A stretch of DNA of 52,952 bases from a virus. Location: positions 1-52,952 of IMG/VR virus record IMGVR_UViG_3300027833_000068, one strand, 5' to 3'. Position 1 is the first letter of the stretch. Every line of letters starts with the position of its first letter. Both the position numbers and the translations under genes were made by a program. The notes beneath the pieces were generated by a model that saw only the letters and a program-made list of their open reading frames with translations, searched no databases and was not told the DNA's origin. Below are positions 1-14,200 of the stretch, piece after piece.

Positions 1-1603
1 CAATAGTATTAAACAGTTCGGTTGCTTCTGTTTGTCTAATTTCTGTACCGTCACATAAGTACCATCCTGGAGGAGCAACTTCTCCGCCAAATGGCACAAT
101 CATTCCTACTGGATTAGTTGGAACACCCTTTAGTAAGTTAGATTGCGTAATTCTAAATAATCCGCCATCGCCCTGTGTTCTGTTTATTAATATTTCATCT
201 CCAGTTTGCGGAGTAACAACAACACTTTTATCTGTTATAAATCTATCACTAAGTACTGTTGTAAATGTCTTAGTTAAATCGCCTGCACCGTCAAACACAA
301 TAGCATCTGAACTTACATCGCCTGACAGTTGAAATACTGTTTTATTATTAAGTTTTGCTGCACTTGATGCTGTACCATTAATAGTACCTGACATACTTCC
401 GTTAAAAAATCCTTCAAATGTATCTGCTTTAACTGTACCAAAGCCTTCCATGTTTGGCTTAGTTAGTGCATCAGGGTCTGCAACAATATCGCCGCCTATA
501 TTTGTTTGACCTTTTACTGTAAGTTTGTTTCCAATTTTTACATTCTTAGCAACACTTAATCCACCGGAAGTTACAATAGTTCCTTCTGTTAGTGTATCAT
601 TAAATGAGGCATCTGCATCTTCTATACCGTTTACATCTAAGTTACCAGTAAATCTTCCGCTACCTGTAACATCTAATGGTACTTGAGGATTTTCGTTGTT
701 AATGCCTACATTAGTATCAGACTTAATCCTAATTGCTGTTTGCTCGCCTTGATCGTTTTTTACTTTAAAATCTAGACTAGCACCATTAAAGTTACTTTTT
801 ACAACTCCGCTTTCGCCCGATGCTTCAAGTGCAAGCTGTGAATTAGCACCTACTTGTACACCTTGGTTATTCTTTACATAAATTATGCCTGACGATGTTG
901 TGTTTACATCTGCACGTAAAAAGTTAGCTGCAGGAATTGCAACATTTTGTATTCTAAGAGAATCTGCTGATTCTGCTGTGCCGTTATATCTTGCAATAGT
1001 ATTAGATAGTGTTAAACTAGTTAGGTTAAATCCTGGTTTGAGTTCTGAAAAACCTCTAATATTTACTTTTGGTATAAATTGAGCGTTAGTAATAATTGCT
1101 ACTGGTTGTGCTCCGACTTCAACTTTTAATACAGTATAAGTTAAATCGTCAGTGCCTTGAATTTGTTCTGCTTTAGTACCAGATGAAAGACCTTCACTAA
1201 ATTCAGGACCTACTAATATCCAACTAGACCCATTATTTAAATATAGTTGCTGGTTACTAGTATCTACCCAAAGGTCACCTATTACACTATTACCAACTTC
1301 TGGTTGTGCGGCACCTTTTTTAATACCGCCGGACTCTACCCAGTTTGTTCCGTCATATACTTTAAGTGCATCAACTCCAACTGTTGTATCATACCATGTT
1401 TGGCCTTCTACAGGATTTGCTGGTGCATTGTTATTTGCAAAATTTTCTAACAAATGTAAGAAGTTACCTGCAATAGCTTCACCATATGCGGTACTATTTC
1501 TACCAGGTAATTGTAAACTAGTGTCTGTAGAGTTTATTTCTCTATCTTCGACAATAATCGATCCTTTATTTGTATAATCTGTGAATTGGATTTGATAAGC
1601 CAT
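1..1603 (-). CDS. Tail fibre protein with phage tail-collar domain (3' end cut off by window edge)
   Basis: The gene starts with ATG at 1603 and runs out of the window after about 534 codons. The N-terminal part (roughly residues 1-110) contains short motifs of the form 'GxxWYDTTVGVDALKVYDGTNW', repeated in looser form further on, which are typical of trimeric fibre shafts. The middle is beta-rich with 'LTVKGQTNIGGDIV'-type fibre repeats. The last visible part (about residues 490-534) matches the phage tail collar pattern: GMIVPFGGEVAPPGWYLCDG followed by a Thr/Leu-Phe segment. In the collar family this domain sits near the tip of short or long fibres. The ATG overlaps the stop of the upstream 206-residue gene (TAATG), so translation is probably coupled. 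It is the last gene seen of the leftward baseplate operon. Host-receptor contact is an inference from the domain. The C-terminal tip is not visible. Confidence 0.8.
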   Translation of the reverse strand, partial: MAYQIQFTDYTNKGSIIVEDREINSTDTSLQLPGRNSTAYGEAIAGNFLHLLENFANNNAPANPVEGQTWYDTTVGVDALKVYDGTNWVESGGIKKGAAQPEVGNSVIGDLWVDTSNQQLYLNNGSSWILVGPEFSEGLSSGTKAEQIQGTDDLTYTVLKVEVGAQPVAIITNAQFIPKVNIRGFSELKPGFNLTSLTLSNTIARYNGTAESADSLRIQNVAIPAANFLRADVNTTSSGIIYVKNNQGVQVGANSQLALEASGESGVVKSNFNGASLDFKVKNDQGEQTAIRIKSDTNVGINNENPQVPLDVTGSGRFTGNLDVNGIEDADASFNDTLTEGTIVTSGGLSVAKNVKIGNKLTVKGQTNIGGDIVADPDALTKPNMEGFGTVKADTFEGFFNGSMSGTINGTASSAAKLNNKTVFQLSGDVSSDAIVFDGAGDLTKTFTTVLSDRFITDKSVVVTPQTGDEILINRTQGDGGLFRITQSNLLKGVPTNPVGMIVPFGGEVAPPGWYLCDGTEIRQTEATELFNTI

Positions 1604-2223
1604 TAGCTATTACCTCCACTAAGGCTCTGTACTCTAACTGTATAGTCAACTTGTATTAGTCTATTAAGTGATTTTTGTACAGGATGGAAAATGACATGTG
1701 TTAGTAATCTACCATTACCTAAAACACCATCTGTACTAGCACTTCGTAACCCTAATTCGTCAAATACAAAACTATTATCTGCATCAGATGCTGTATCAAA
1801 TGCGTCTTGCCCATTTGGTTCACCGTAATCTAATAAACATGTAATAACAATATCAGTATAGTTAGTACCATTTACGTGCCTAGTTTCAATCTTATTTCTA
1901 GTAGGATCTAAATTATCTGTATTTCGATCATCAACTATTTTTGTAAATGTTTGATTGTATAATCCGGCGTTTGTACCTGTTGAGTTCGGAGTAAGGTATG
2001 TTATAACTCCTGTTGAATCTATATTTGTACCGCCATTACCAAAACTCATTACAGCAATAGGCCCTTGCCCTGCGTTGCCCAAAGACTCTGCAAGTGCAAT
2101 ACTCATATTTTCATAGTGTATAGCGTTCTTTTTGTTTACAAAAACTTCGCCACTGGCCGGGTCACTTATTTTAATGTGACCTTGCACAAATACACCGCTT
2201 TTTTCATTTATTGTGTTTGTCAT
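1603..2223 (-). CDS. Small virion structural protein, function unknown (206 aa)
   Basis: I do not recognise a named family. The 206-residue product has no signal peptide or membrane segment and looks like a soluble beta-rich protein: a short N-terminal segment with FVQGHIKISDPASGEVFVNKKNA, a Gly/Ser/Asn-rich middle and a regular C-terminal sheet ending in VDYTVRVQSLSGGNS. It lies between the giant baseplate protein and the collar fibre, and its stop overlaps the fibre start by one base. An AGGAAT ribosome site lies 6-7 nt before the ATG, and a late-type promoter box lies about 20 nt upstream inside the end of the previous gene. Position suggests a fibre-attachment or baseplate-edge protein; that is inference only. 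Confidence 0.7.
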   Translation of the reverse strand: MTNTINEKSGVFVQGHIKISDPASGEVFVNKKNAIHYENMSIALAESLGNAGQGPIAVMSFGNGGTNIDSTGVITYLTPNSTGTNAGLYNQTFTKIVDDRNTDNLDPTRNKIETRHVNGTNYTDIVITCLLDYGEPNGQDAFDTASDADNSFVFDELGLRSASTDGVLGNGRLLTHVIFHPVQKSLNRLIQVDYTVRVQSLSGGNS

Positions 2224-2241
2224 TTTCTATTCCTACTAGTA

Positions 2242-2249
2242 TATTTATT
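2242..2249 (-). promoter_or_regulatory. T4-type late promoter box AATAAATA
   Basis: On the minus strand the sequence reads GAATAAATATACTAG, one base from the T4 late consensus TATAAATA. It overlaps the last codons and stop of the giant gene and lies about 20 nt before the ATG at 2223. It would give the 206-residue protein and collar fibre their own late transcript. Confidence 0.5.
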
Positions 2250-5200
2250 CGGGTAATTCACTTTGCGCTCCACGTAAGAAACTACCGATATCGTTTTGAG
2301 CATCTTTTAATGGAGTGCCCGGTGTTGTCCACAATTTGCCTATTTTCCTAATAACAACTAACTTTTGATTTGCACTCATTGGGTTAGTTAATGTTAGTAC
2401 ATTGCCACTTACAGTGAACTCTGCTGGTGTATTTACATCACCTTCCGGTGAGTCAATGGCTATAGCTGGATTAAACTTAACTATAGCAGCTTTATTTAAC
2501 CTCGTTCCTGCAGCAAATACTTCAAATTCATTTACACTATTTGGAGTAAAATCAAGTGTAAAATCAGTTTGTCCTTCAGTTACAGCATCTACTGGTGACC
2601 AAACTATTGTTTCGTCACGGTATGGAATATTTTTATCTATTCCGCCACCGTATACTGGTGTATTTGTTGGATATGTATCTTTAACTCCTGTGCCCAAAGT
2701 ACCTCTTCTAAGTTGTCTTAGATCATTGCCTGTTTTAGCAAAGTATTCTATGCGTTCTCCGTCTAGCCAAATTACGCCTGGCTTATTAGAACGCTTATCA
2801 GGTGTTGGTAATCTGTCTGCTCCTTCAACAACTACAACTCTAAGATCATCATAATTTAATGGTTGAGATAGTTTAATTCCATCGTTGTTATCAACACGTT
2901 TATAATGTGTTCTATTTAAAATATCTTTAAATTGTTGCCATGCAATAGTTGGTGTACTAATTGGTGCTGTAAAGTGTATAATATCAATTATATCATTTTC
3001 AGCAGGCACTGTTACTAACTGTATAACCTTCATATTAGATTCTAATTTATAATCAACACTTGGTGCTAACATTCTACCATTTTGGAATATCCAAACATTT
3101 TCTACACCGGATGCTGGCGAATTAAGTTCTATTCTGCCTCCAGTTAAAGAGTGGTAAGCTGAATAGTTATCTGTTCCAGGTGTTAATGTACTTCTATTAA
3201 TAACATCATAACTTATACGGTTAATATCTACAATATCATGATTACTAAATGTATACACATTTATTTCTTGATCTTCAATTGGCGCACTATTAAATGTAAC
3301 TTGGTTACCTACTACCCTGTAGTCTGCATTTCTAAAGTATACTGATAATATGTCGTTTTCTGATAGTATATTGTTTTCTAAAATAATACTACTTTGCCCA
3401 ATATTAACAGCATAACTATCTTGTTGATTTAAAAGGTTGCCATTTAAGTAAACTTCTGTATCAGCAGCACTTAATGTTGATTCCTGTACTTGGAAGGTTT
3501 CTAACTCGTACTCTCTAAGTGTAGGATCTGTAATTTTAAATATCTTAGAATAGCCTGGCTTCTTAACAATTCCGTCTACTTCAACAATAGTAAAAAACTC
3601 TGCTGGTGTTTCGTAGATTGCACTAGTTGATAAGTTGTATGTAACACTTGACCCGTCTGCAATTATATTATCTTTTTGTATTTTACTATAATTAATTTGA
3701 TCACTGTTTGAATAAATTTCATAATCTAATCTAGTACCAACTACTGGTGGTTGTGGACTAAACACAAATTCAATAAATCCGTTAACATTATCTTTCCTTG
3801 CAATAAGCTCAAGTCCGTCTGGTGTGTTACCATCTTTTCTAAGGAAGATTTGATAATTATCGTCCCAAAGTATGTTTGTTTGATATACATTTTCATCGGC
3901 TACACTAATTATTGTACCTATATCAATTATGTTTTGACCGTTTACGCCAACTGTTAAAATTGTTAATATTTGATCAGTTACCGGAGCAACTTTAAATGCC
4001 AATGTAAGTGTTTTATAATCAACAGTATACAAACTAGCATCAATTATTGTATTACCTAATTTAACAATAACAGCATCGTTGCTGTTTGGTAACAATCCTA
4101 ATGGGTACTCAGTTGTTGTTCCGTCAGTTATATAATTTTGATTATATATTTGTCCTTGGCCTTCACCGGTTCTTTCAAACACTGTAATATTGACCGAGTC
4201 CATAACTTGCCCGTTAACTAATTCTTCAGGACCGCCTGCATTTAGCGGAGTAACAAATAAATCACCGTCTAAAATAATATCATCTGCGTTTACACCTGCT
4301 GCATTACCATAGTCTAATTGGCCGCCTGTTAACAGTGTGTCATAAGAATCAGGATCTGGTTTAAAACTACCATCACTAGTTATTTTTCTTATAGTAACAA
4401 TATCACCATCGCTAACTTCTATATCGTTTTCTGCTAAATTAATAGTCTGTGTTACACCGTCACCTGTAAGTGTTTGCATCTTTGCAAGTGTATTTGCAGG
4501 ATTATTACCGTAGTTAGGATCATCAATTCTAATTGCTTTAGTTTGTCCAGAACGTTTTAGGTATACATTATATTGTATTCCGTCTTCTAATGGATTATCT
4601 AGTTCTATAGCAACAGTAGTGCCGTCTGCAAAGAATATTTCGTCTTGGAATTCGTTATCATAGCTATCCCAAGTATCTGCACCATACTCGTCAGTCATCC
4701 AACCCGATGTACCTTCGAACCCAAAGCTCTTAACTTCAACTCCGCCATAGTCAATGCCAGTCATTAATTGACTTAATTCTTTACCTAGCATTCCTGTAGT
4801 AGGATTATACAAATGGTTTATTCTGTCTTGTGCATTTAGTATAGTTGATTGTTTTTCATACTCTACGACAATTATTGATCCTAGCGGCGGTGTTGTTGTA
4901 AGTTGTACTTGCCCTTTGTATCGCTTATAGGTATAAGTATTGTCTTCTATATTAGTAAACGTATACTCACTACGTAGTAAAATTTGACCATTTAACGTAA
5001 TTTTTACTTTGTTACGTCTTAAGTTCATTGGCCATTTTAGTGCAAACTTATCGTTAATTGCTGTACCAGTAAATGTTTCTGTTTCTGGTAATTCAATTAT
5101 AACATATTCGCCCGATACTCTATCAAACTTCATTTCGACATGCATACTTCTAACAACAGTTTCGCCTATTTGTGCTGATGCTATTGCTGTTGTAGATCCG

Positions 5201-8200
5201 TCTGCCTGTGATCCAGTAATAGTAACTGTTGGTGCAGATGTATATCCAGTACCTGTATTTGTAACTACAATGTTTACAACTTTGCCTGCACCAAGATATG
5301 CTTTTGCTGTTGCACCTGTGCCGCCTCCGCCTGCAATAGTAACTGTTGGAGGATATGTATAATTACTTCCGCCATTGTAAATGTTTACAGCAATAACTTT
5401 AAATCCGTAGTTCTCGCTCCAGTTTTTATATGGATAATCATCAAAGAACGAATCTACACCAACTAATGAGTTGTCAGTAATTTTAACTGACTTAGTTTTG
5501 ATTCCGTTTTGTGTAAAATCATAATAAGGAGGAACATCAAAATCACTTGTTTGTGTTTTTGTGTTATCAACGTTTTCATAAGAACTTAAATATTCACGTA
5601 CATTTGTTTTGTAAGGCTTAACTTCGTTTATGTAGTCATTGTAACTTTCTAAATTATCATTCTGATAATTTATTTTTTGTGTTAAGTCGCCTACATTATG
5701 TTTTGCTTTTACAAAACTTGTTTTATAAACCCAATCAACATTTTGTTGTTCTGAAAGCACATATCTAATACTTGCAAAAAACAGCTCTTGCCATTTAACA
5801 GCAAGATTGTCAACAAATATATCATTCTTTAGTGCTGTCATTATTTGTCTGGCTTCTGTAACAGGTTCAGTATCAAAGAATCTATTATCGTAACCTAATA
5901 AGTCGTAACCAACAGTGTTTTCAATAACATTGTATAGTTTACTATTAATTTCAATTGTGCCGTTTTCTCTGCCAATTGTATCATAGTCAATTGTGTAATC
6001 AGTTGAGTTTGTTTCTGCTGTACGTTTTAGTAGTAACCAGCCGCCGTTGCCAATATTGTCAATTTTTACAATTTGTCCAAGTTTAGCATTTGTTGACGCT
6101 AGTTGGTAACTTTCGTCTACTCTATGATCAATTCTAGTAAACTGAGTATAGTTAGGTGCATACCAATCTACATAATCCCAATATTCTGTAGTATCGTAAC
6201 TTTGTGATAGTATTCTGTTCCATACGTTTGAATTTTTATTGTATTCGTATGTAGCCCATTTGTTATTTACTGTTGAATCATTTTCAACAAGTACTGTAAG
6301 TGGTCTAACTTCAATTCTTAAATTTTCATCGTATCCAGATCCACCATTAATAATATTTACTTTACTAATTTGACCTAAGTTATTAATCTCTAAATTAAAA
6401 TCTAGTCCGCTGCCGTTGCCAAATAATTCAAAACTTGGTCCATGTCTAACAGTTGATGTTGTAATATCATATGTAGGGTCTGAATATCCTCTACCAGAAT
6501 TTATTATTCTTATATCTGTAACAGTGCCGCCATGTATTGATGCTCGAAGTATCGCTGTTTGTATTTTATTAATGCCAATAAAATCAAGCTCATCCAATGT
6601 ATCAATTTTATAATCATATGTTCTATTAGTAACAAAAGGTTGTACATCGGCACTATTAAGTGTACTAAAACTAAAATCATCTACAATAATATTTTCTTTT
6701 AAAGTTATATTTGCTCTTTCAATAACTTGTTTGAATGCTTCTTGTCTATTTACAAACCAACTTTGTCTTGGACTGTTTAATGTTCCGTATTTTTCTCGTA
6801 AACTTAACTCTGGATTCGGAACAGGTCGACCCCTAGTGTCGTATCCAATTAAACTATCAATCCACTTTCTTTCTATATCTGCTTTAGGAACACTTGTTTC
6901 TAAGCCTTCTGTAACAATATGATATTCAAGATGTGAATTCTGTTCTTGTGTATCTTGTGTATAGTAACTTACATGTAATGCAACGTCTTTATCTTTAAGT
7001 AGGCGCTCGCTATTATATAACACAAATCTGTCATTACTTAATAATGCTAAGAAACTATAACCTTGTCCTCTTGGATTTCCAATTAATCCTTCTGCTTCAA
7101 ACCCACTAATTGATCTTGTTGGATCACCAGCTGGTATTGTTTTCTTATTTTTTACCCAGAAGTAATACTTGTCGCTAAATGTTTGGGACAATGTATCGTA
7201 TGCTAGTTTTTGACTATATGCATTATTACCATACTTAGACGTTCCGCTAATACCTTTAGCATAACCTTCACTTGTGTCTGCTAATGAATCCCATTTATCT
7301 GGGGGAATGGTGCTTTCAACCCATTCATAAACATCAACTGAGTAGTTAGGTATTAATTTACTCCAGACATTTGCTTGATTAACAATGTCTTGTTGATATG
7401 GATTATAGAATCTTGTTGTGCTAAGATCCCACCATAATTTTCCTACATACTTTTCTTCCCAATTACTTGTTTCGCTAAAGTAATCAGGTAGTGTTGTAAC
7501 ATTGTAACGTGCAAGGTCAATATTAGATTTAAATGTTAATTCTTGTTCTGCTGGTCCTGCAATTTTACCTTGTATTGGATCAATATAATCTAAGTACTCA
7601 ACAAGGCTATTTGTTTTTGTATTATACAAAAATGCTGATTTAATCTTTTTAATATCAACAATTTCATTAGGTGATCTTAATGTAGTCCAAGGTTTAGTAC
7701 CCCGATTAACTTGATAATCAACAAAACTGCCTGGATTTGTATCTTCAGTATAGTAATCATTTGGATCACCAGGTACACCAACATAAACATGATTGTCATT
7801 AATTAATACTTGCTCACCAAATCTACTTGCTGATAATACTGTAAGGTCACCATCATAATCTAGTTCTTCTGCTAGTATAAATGCATCCTTTACTTTTTGA
7901 TACAGCCTAACACTTCCGCTATCAATTTTCTTATCGGGGAAGGATGTAAATGTATCGTCAAATGTTGTTATGGCGCCATCGAATAATGTATCAGTTGCTA
8001 CATCACCGTTTCCGCTTGTAACAGCAATTATATCTTTTGAAATACTAACTTTGTTACCAAACTTTTCTGATTGTGTGCCTGTACCGGATAATACTTGGTG
8101 CATTTCAAATGTGCTGTTTGATTTAGCGTACACATAAACTTTTCCTGTATTGTATCCGTCTATATCACTTTCAGGATCTGCAATAACTAAAGTGTCTCCA

Positions 8201-11200
8201 TCTTCACTAAGATCAATACTACTGCCCCAACCAGTGTTTGATACTGGTGCAACAATTGTTTGATCTATTACATACCTGTCATCTAATATTCTATACACAA
8301 GAACTTTGTTATCTGCATCAACAGACACATCTGTTACAATACTAATTGCAAGTACTTGTCCATTATCGCTTACTGTAATTTGTTTAGTAAAGTCTGTTAC
8401 ACTTTCGCCTAAGTCGTCAAACGCCGGATCGTTAAATATATTAACAGCATTTGGTAAAGTTGGCAAATAGTTAACTTGACTGTTAAGTATTCTCCACTTA
8501 AGAGTGCTTGTCGGTGTTACACCTTTAACAAAAGTTAATGCAGAATATAATTGGTTACTATATAACACAATTTCATCTGTTTTATATGTTGCGTCTACAT
8601 TATATTCACCTCTGTAATGAGGATTAATATCAAATGCATAGTTATATTGTTTGCCGTACTTGTCAGTACCGTGTTTTATAACTGTTAAATTTTCTTTTGA
8701 TCCAATGTAGAATCTATATAAATCATTTTCTTGACTTACAGCAACTTGCTGACCTACATTACTATTTGTACTACTATTAGGAATTTCAAAAGTGCCTCGG
8801 TTAACCCATGTACTACCTATTCTGTTAAAGATACTGTAGACACCTTGGTTAGCTGGCTTGCTTACTTGTGACCCTGCTGTAGTAACTGGCAGGTTGTAAA
8901 CTAATTGCCAATCACTATTTGATGTACTAGGAATACTTGCTGGAGCATCTGTTCCGGCCTCTGTTAAGTTTTCTTTGTAAATCCAAAATTCTTTGTTTAC
9001 ATATGCAAAAGAATTTAAATCTCTAAACTGATCTAAACCACCATATGACTCTGGGTGAGCTGGAAACGTTGTTCCTTTTTGCATTACAGCAATTTTACCT
9101 GTATTATTTCCTGTTACAGATATTTTATTGATCGGACCCATGATACGCAAGTTATCTAGTTCTGCTACGCCTTCTTTTGTTTCAAGTAACATTCTGTTGC
9201 CTTGTACAAAAGTGCCTGTAACATCTTTAAGATAAACTCTGCCTTGATCAGTAGCTCTTCGAATATAATAAGCTACTCTAGCCCTTGCACCTGTAATTTC
9301 ATCTCTTATAAAGTCGCCATCTGCTCCATTTATATTTACAATTACACCGTTTATGTCTGTAAACACTTTGCCTATGTATGCAGGTTCAAAGAAGTCGCCA
9401 GTATCAATGTCCTGGTCTGATAACATAACAACGTCTGCACCCTGTGTTTTAGTAAATGTAAAGTCAATATATCCTTCCCACATATCTATAACAGTGTGTT
9501 CGTTGTCGTTAATATAACTAGCGTCAATACCTAGTAAATCAAAATCCGCTGGTACCGCTTGATCGTCAATGTAAGCTCTAAATTTATCGTTAGGCTGATT
9601 AATTTGTCCAGCTAAACTTGGAGGTATTCTAAGTAACCATCTATTATCTAAAATATTTTGTACACCATCATTATCAACATTAGTGTATGCTGCACCTCTA
9701 TGGGATAGTACACTTGCAAATCCCGGTTCATCTCTAGTTGGAAAAATAGTAGAGTTAACATCATCAAGTATGTTGTTATAAAAGTTTGGTGTTGTTCTTG
9801 CATACGAGTCATTAACTTCGTCGTAAACTAATATATCTTGATATACTAAACCATACGCAGGAATACCATAATCACTAGGATTAGTAAATTCATCCGATGT
9901 TAAGTAAGTTTGGGTAGCAGGCATATTGATATACCACCAACCACCAATTGCGTTAGTTGTGCCATTGTAATTAGGCTGTGTATAATTACCAATTAATGTA
10001 CCATTAGAATTATTAATAGTACCTGATGGTCCAAATATTCCGTTAGTATCTTTTATGTAAAGTACAAGTTTAAAGTCTCTTTGGAATGCTTTATAAATTG
10101 TTGCTGAACCACTTGCTGTTTCAATTATGTCGCCGTCTTGTGGCGGATCTGTAAATGGCTCTACAAGCAATACTGAATCAATTTTTTCTATAATTAAATG
10201 CTCGCCTTCGATAAAGTTTGCATTTGGTTCAGTGTATTGTGATGCTGTATTTTGTGCGTTAATTCCTTGCGGAAACAATTCAACTGAGTTAGACGAACCT
10301 GTATTTCGATTAAAGTTAGTAAACGAATTCCAATTAAGTACTAACTTGTCTTGAGGTTTTGTACCTCTGTATTGGTCAAACGGTGCAGCTATTAATAAAT
10401 GGTCTGTTGAAGTATTAGGAAGGTATGGATTACCTTGTAATACCAATGTTAATAAACTACTGTCACTTGCTCTTTCAAGATTTGCATAACTATCAAACGT
10501 ACTAAATGCAATGCTTCCACTTTCAGGAGTAATAGTTCTTACAGCCTTCCAATAGTTTTCGTCATACTTAACTATGTCATTTTCGCTGTACTCTATGCTT
10601 GTTGCATAGTTACTTTTATAATTTGATGCTACGTCAGACGCTGTGCTAGAACCTACAATAAGATACTTACCATCAGCACTAATGTCAATATCTGTACCAA
10701 AACGGTGATCGTCACTTACTGGGTAAACACTAGTATCTAATTCAAGTGTTGCTTCGTAAAGTAACTCTCTTAAATTTGACCCTCTTTGATAAGTGTAAAC
10801 TAATCCTTTATTGTTATTAGCACTATGGTCTCCAAACGCTAATTTAGTATTTGAAGAATTTGATGTCATTGAAGACCCAAACTCGTATGTCGAAGTGTTA
10901 TCGTAGTCTGACGGATTATTGTAATGTGTTTTTTCTGTGTAAACACTATTCTTAATCGGAACTATCCAATTGCCTGTATCACCTACCCATATTTTTTGAT
11001 TTTTTAGAACTTTATTTTCTAGTATAGCATTTGCTTCTTTTATAGTGTCATATTTTACTGACCTAAGTACACTAACAAATCCATCTGTTTCTTCTAACGT
11101 TTCAATTGTTTGATTTTGACCTGACAGCACTTCGATAGAATTAGCAAACACTGATTCAACTGAGTAAAATGCATCGTTAGATGCTGATGTACTTTGTACA

Positions 11201-14200
11201 CCAATAATATCACCTCTAACAAACGGATGAGCTTTATTAAATGTAAACAAGCCTCCCGGTCCTTCAGTGCCATCTATTGTATCTCGTCCTGCAGCAAATG
11301 ATGATATTGCTGTTACTCGCAGGTCAGTAGTAACATGCTGAAGTACGTCCCAGTTACTATTTTCTCCTGTTACCCAAACATAATCATCTGCACCTATAAC
11401 AGATATATCAGCTGTAAGTATGTCTGACTTATCATTAATTCTGTAACTAATATCTTGATCAAATACAAATCCAGCGTCTTTTACAAACGATGTGTAATCA
11501 GTAATTGTTGGAAACGGTTTATGATCGTAGTTTTGTGGCTTTAAATATACTTCTTCAGGAGTTAATTTGTAAATAGTATCGGTATCATTGGCTGGTATAC
11601 TAGATACTAATTCAATTGGTTGCGGATTAGTTTTAATTTTTGACTCGTCAAGTAAAAACTCTACATTATCAAAATTTTCAGTTGCGCCATATTGACCTAC
11701 TCTTAACGCCCATTCTTCGTAAAATTCTAAACTTTCTTTGTCAGCACTCGCAAGTGCATCAAATAAATTAATTAAAGAATTTGATGTTCCTTTATCTTGT
11801 AACATACCTTGATAAAACTTATATTGTGAAACTTCATCATTAATAATGTTTTCAAGATATTTTCTTTTCTGGTAACCAATTAAATGTTGTGCATGTTTCT
11901 GTTGCTCTAGATCAAAGTTGTCTGTATCTAAATCATAAAAGTCTGCAAACTGATTTATTTTGTATTCAAAGTTTGGTATTAGTTTTGCTTCTGGACGTTC
12001 GTCTAAACGTTGCCATTGGTTGTCAATAAAGAATTCTGTCCCAGTAACATCTATTATTGCAACATAATAAAATTCTTTGTGTTTTACTAGCTTTCCTATT
12101 CCGTAATCTTTATAAGGCGTCCAATCTCTTACTTCAGCTTCGTCATAAACAAATCCAGGAATATTTAATCCGCCACTCCAATTATCACTTCTATAACCAG
12201 TAACTTTAATTCTCTCTTGTCTGTAACCTGCTTCTTGGTCGTAAATTACATCTCCAAAAACTGTTTTATTATCTAATAATATAACATGTTCTCTTTGTAC
12301 TAACGGAAGTTTTACACTGTAAATGCCGTCTGCTGAATTTTTAACAGTTAGCCCAAACTGGTTTTCACTGTCTCTAGCAATACTACTAAAGCTCTTATCT
12401 AATTTTTGACCATCTGCTTTTAATAAACTATAATCATAAAAATTATCAAAGATATTATCAACTACAACATATGGACGGGTAAAGTTAAATTGTTGTGCGC
12501 CTGGACTAAGTGTAATAACTGTGCCTGCTGCCCAATTCTGTGTGGTCCAGAACATAAATTCTTTTACACTGTAAGTCCAATCTTCAACTACACTAATATC
12601 TTTATTGTAGTATTCAAATACAAAACCTTGCTGTTTTAAATACGCTTCATAGCCCAATAAAAAGTCAACTACGTCTTGTGTTGTTCTTAGTAATGTACCG
12701 TATGATATAGTCTTAACTCTGTTTGTAAACTGTCGTCTAAGTACATTTGACCTGCCTCCAACTAACGGAAGCTCTGCCAATTTAGACATTTTAGTAGTAT
12801 CAAAAGATTGTCCACTTACATGACTGTCGCTTACTCTATAGTAAAAGCTATCAAATCTTACATTTTGGCCTTTAACATATTGTTTGCCTGAATCCCAATT
12901 AACAAATGTTTCTGATATTCCGCCAATATTAATTACAGGATCCCTTTGACTTGCAATAGGCTCGTAGTATTTAAATGTTGATAATGCCTGATCGTAACCC
13001 TTTACTACATACCCATTTGTATTTTTTTGTATAACAACACCGCTGTAAGTTGCGATATCAACTGGTGACGAAGTATTAAGAAATAACTTATAATTTTCTG
13101 TAGGTACAAAAACATTACCTTGATTTAATGGGGTTCTGCTATCTAATATTAATTTAAACTTACTCTTATCTGTAAAGCCGCCTACTTTTAATGCTAGTCT
13201 GTTAGACAATGATGTTAATTCTGTTTGATATTCATTATAGTTTGTATTAATATCACTTACAATATAATTGTATATAAAGTTTACGAGTCCACTAGTTATA
13301 ACTCTTTGATTATCAGTATATGTATTAGGAAATAATAAATCTTTTAATCTAATAATAGCATTAGTAGGTTTGTAAACAAGGTTGCCTACTTTATTTCTTT
13401 CAATCCTTGATAAATCAAACGCTGTGCCCATTACTTTTGCAGGTTGATTTAATAACCATGAAGTAATTAATGCAAACGGATATTCACTACTTTTTCTCCA
13501 AGCACTCTCAGCAGGAGTATGGTCTCCAAATGCATAAGGATCTCTTGTCTTAACAGCAATAAAGTTTTGTGCATAGTTGCTGTCTAACGGACTTAATAAA
13601 TTACCATTTTCGTCTACCGGTATATGATTAACTAAATTTGGTCTTTTGTATTTCTTAACTACTTTTGCAGGAACACCAGGTTCTCTTACAATACCATTTT
13701 GTAAATCTTCCCAAAGTACAAAGTTATTTCTAGTATACGGAGCTGCACCGTATTCTGTTTCCCACCATGTTGGCTTAATACTAAATCCTAACATTTCCCA
13801 AGGATGACTGTGAGGACGATCAGTATCGTATGCGTTTATATATACGCCTCTCCAAAATCCAGGTAACGTATTACCTTGTGGAGATGACATATTTTTATAG
13901 TTGTATCTAAATGTATCAGTGTCTTTCCAAAAACTATTAGAAGTATAATCAGGATCGCCTGCAATAACACTCCACTGTACAAAATCCGAAACCATTGCAT
14001 TATTAATATCAATATTATTAAACCCTGTATCTCTAAAGTTGCCGCCTTGGAAATCAGTGATGTCAAAAATGTCTGTGTTGTACTTTTGTTTTAAATTATT
14101 ATATATTCTTCTTTCAAAATCTAATATTAAGTTATCTCTAAAATCCCCGTAAGCAAACGTAATGCTTCCGTCATGACCTTGAATAACAGTCTTTGGTGTT

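Noticed and set aside
13836-14066. Minus-strand open frame in another phase inside the giant gene
   Set aside because: Shadow frame of the giant protein, hydrophobic by chance, no ribosome site.
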